Below the pieces are notes generated by a model. That model had not been told where the DNA came from, searched no databases, and saw only the letters and a program-made list of their open reading frames with translations. This document shows, piece after piece, positions 62,207-64,000 of a stretch of 64,000 nt of DNA (its first letter is position 1; each line of letters begins with the position of its first letter). The translations under genes and the position numbers were made by a program. The stretch is taken from NCBI RefSeq assembly GCF_027019125.1, contig NZ_JALUXE010000006.1, forward strand, positions 1 through 64,000, given 5' to 3'. Source of the DNA: Roseovarius sp. GTDB taxonomy: Bacteria > Pseudomonadota > Alphaproteobacteria > Rhodobacterales > Rhodobacteraceae.

Positions 62207-64000
62207 ATGAAGCCTTATACGCGGTCGATTATTGAGCTGTTTGATGGGAAGAAGCGATTTCTAATACCTCTGTACCAAAGGCAGTATGCTTGGAACATCG
62301 AAGCTCAAATTCCCCTTCTTTGGGAAGACATCGAGCGCATAGCCAAGCGAATTGATGAAGATCGAATGTCAGTAGTTCCCCATTTCATGGGCGCGATGGT
62401 TATTGGCCAGATAAAGACCTTTGGTAAGCAGGTTCAGGCGTTCGAAATAATTGATGGTCAGCAGCGGTTGACAACTTTTCAGATAGTCTTGGCGGCTCTT
62501 AGAGATGTCGCTTTGGAGACGGAGTCAAGATATGCATCAGAGCTTCAAAAATACCTTTTGAATGATGGTGTGATGGAGCACCCCGAGATCGAACGGTTTA
62601 AACTTTGGCCGTCTTTGATGGACAGAAGGTCATTTACTGGAATAATTGACCCGGAGGCATCAATTGAAGACATTTTACCGAAGCAACAAGATGATGGTTT
62701 CGTCAAGAAATCCGTGCTCGCACACGAATATCTTAAAGACGCCATTAGAAAGCATGTCGTTGTTGATGATATTTTTGATGAGCACCGTTTTGAGACGATA
62801 TTCGAAGCCTTGAAGGACGGATTGGCTATTGTATCAATCGAGCTTGAAGGTGGTGACGACCCTCAGACCATATTCGAAACGCTAAACAGTCGTGGGGTGG
62901 AGCTTTCTCCGGGTGACCTTATGCGCAACTTCATCTTCCAGCGCGCGAAAGGTATGGGGCAAGTGGAAGGGTCGCTCAATGTCGACAAGCTTTATGAACA
63001 ACACTGGTTGCCGCTGGACAGGCCGTTCTGGACTCAGGTTGCATCCAGAGGCCGACAGTCAAGCGCAAGGCTTGATTGGTTGCTCACCGATCACCTGTCG
63101 ATGAACATCGGAAGTCTTGTGTCCATCGAGAACCTTTACGATGGCTATCGACGCTGGATCTTGAACCAGCGGCCATTTTCCAGCGTTGTTCCAGAGCTTG
63201 AAGCGATTTCCGCATCTGCCAGAGTAGAAGAACGCTTGTTCCAACAGGGTAAGTCAGACCCGCTTGGCGACTTCGGTCGCTTCGCGCAAGCATTTGATGT
63301 TTCAACCGTTTTGCCGCTTGTGCTGTATTTGTCCACCGAGGCGAACCTTGGTGATCGTCTGCCCGAGGCCTTGTCCATTCTAAAAAGCTATATTTTGCGA
63401 CGCGACATCTGCCGACTTACAACGAAAAACTACAATAAACTTTTTGTCGGCCTAATCCCCAAACTGCGGGAGGCACCTGGGGATCAAATCAAGTCCCTGT
63501 TCGAAAGCCTGTCAGAGCGTGAAAGCGACATCGATAGATGGCCAGATGATGAGGAATGGAACATCGCTTGGATGACGCGCGATCAGTATAGTCCTGCCCG
63601 TCAGAATCGTTTGAACTACCTCTTTGAATTAATTGAAACTGAGCTGCGAAGCGACAGGAATGAGGACATAGAAATAAAGTCTGCTCTAACAATCGAGCAT
63701 ATCATGCCTCGAAAATGGCAGGAAAAATGGCCGCTTCCGGGCTACGAAGATGCAGATTCTATTGACGATTTCGATATGGAATTCCGATCTAAGACGCTCC
63801 GCCGAGGTAAGGTGGTTGATACGATTGGGAATCTGACGCTTTTAACGCAAAAGCTCAATTCTAGTGTTTCCAATGGGCCGTATGCGACCAAGATGCCTGC
63901 CATTCGCGCTCATTCAAGTTTGGCTTTAAATCGGGATTTGAATGAATGGAATCATTGGGATGAAGAAACGATAGAGCAGCGCGCTGAGATGCTCTTTAAA
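62207..64000 (+). CDS. DUF262/DUF1524 protein, GmrSD-type nuclease (3' end outside window)
   Basis: An open frame of 598 codons from ATG 62207 to the window edge with no stop. The N-terminal DUF262 domain has IPLYQRQYAW (20-29), IIDGQQRLTT (81-90) and FETLNSRG (223-230); the C-terminal DUF1524 His-Me nuclease part has IEHIMP with His498 and GNLTLLTQKLN with Asn542. GmrSD-type proteins are type IV restriction enzymes that cut modified phage DNA using NTP hydrolysis; others are part of phage-defence islands. Only the last few residues appear missing. Low GC and AT-rich codons mark it as acquired. Confidence 0.88.
   Translation, partial: MKPYTRSIIELFDGKKRFLIPLYQRQYAWNIEAQIPLLWEDIERIAKRIDEDRMSVVPHFMGAMVIGQIKTFGKQVQAFEIIDGQQRLTTFQIVLAALRDVALETESRYASELQKYLLNDGVMEHPEIERFKLWPSLMDRRSFTGIIDPEASIEDILPKQQDDGFVKKSVLAHEYLKDAIRKHVVVDDIFDEHRFETIFEALKDGLAIVSIELEGGDDPQTIFETLNSRGVELSPGDLMRNFIFQRAKGMGQVEGSLNVDKLYEQHWLPLDRPFWTQVASRGRQSSARLDWLLTDHLSMNIGSLVSIENLYDGYRRWILNQRPFSSVVPELEAISASARVEERLFQQGKSDPLGDFGRFAQAFDVSTVLPLVLYLSTEANLGDRLPEALSILKSYILRRDICRLTTKNYNKLFVGLIPKLREAPGDQIKSLFESLSERESDIDRWPDDEEWNIAWMTRDQYSPARQNRLNYLFELIETELRSDRNEDIEIKSALTIEHIMPRKWQEKWPLPGYEDADSIDDFDMEFRSKTLRRGKVVDTIGNLTLLTQKLNSSVSNGPYATKMPAIRAHSSLALNRDLNEWNHWDEETIEQRAEMLFK

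Overview
The window looks like the chromosome of a GC-rich alphaproteobacterium of the Rhodobacteraceae/Roseobacter type. The evidence is the ccoNOQP-ccoGHIS cluster beside hemN, fnrL and a universal stress gene, the FNR boxes between them, the family of the initiator tRNA 3' end at base 1, and dense operons with ATGA/GTGA overlaps. Identity below genus level cannot be read from the sequence alone.

Layout. 1-25: 3' end of the initiator tRNA. 229-8880: small oxidoreductases, a hydrolase and stress-type proteins with TetR, AraC, CGNR and ECF-sigma regulators. 9269-15355: a FadR-type regulator with a coupled DapA-family/aldehyde dehydrogenase/FAD oxidase operon, facing a non-pyrrolysine MttB-type methyltransferase. 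15626-21325: an unusual PAS-AAA+-Fis regulator divergent from a cyanate module (binding protein, permease, ATPase, cyanase). 21565-28520: an enolase-superfamily gene and LuxR regulator, divergent from a PotABCD-like transporter and a dehydrogenase. 28610-35358: small exported proteins, SRP RNA, a cyclic-nucleotide phosphodiesterase/nucleotidase, nudC, an SRPBCC protein, prephenate dehydratase and a two-haem cytochrome c with an Ala/Glu/Pro repeat linker. 35516-41268: yejABEF peptide transporter. 41274-53719: the micro-oxic respiration block (hemN, fnrL, usp, ccoNOQP, a LysR gene, ccoGHIS), tied together by four FNR-type boxes. 53786-57971: a SPOR-containing D,D-carboxypeptidase and the GDP-fucose genes gmd and fcl.

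58.0 kb to the end is different. After fcl comes a motif resembling a manganese (yybP-ykoY) riboswitch with no obvious target gene. Next is a 17-base fragment of the 3' end of tRNA-Asn with a terminator, which I read as the attachment site of an integrated element lying to its right. That element carries a two-gene unit of unknown function (basic protein plus membrane protein), divergent mobilization genes around an origin of transfer resembling that of RSF1010, and a DUF262/DUF1524 nuclease-like gene of the GmrSD type running off the window. The intact tRNA-Asn and an integrase would be expected beyond base 64000. This mobilizable island with probable defence cargo is the most novel part of the window.

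Other points of interest are the AAA+ regulator whose GAFTGA loop reads GAPNGA, the MttB/DapA/ALDH/oxidase neighbourhood, a candidate 3' UTR RNA behind ccoP, and a few small genes (ccoS, a 55-residue ORF). All functions are assigned from family motifs read by eye; no database search was run.
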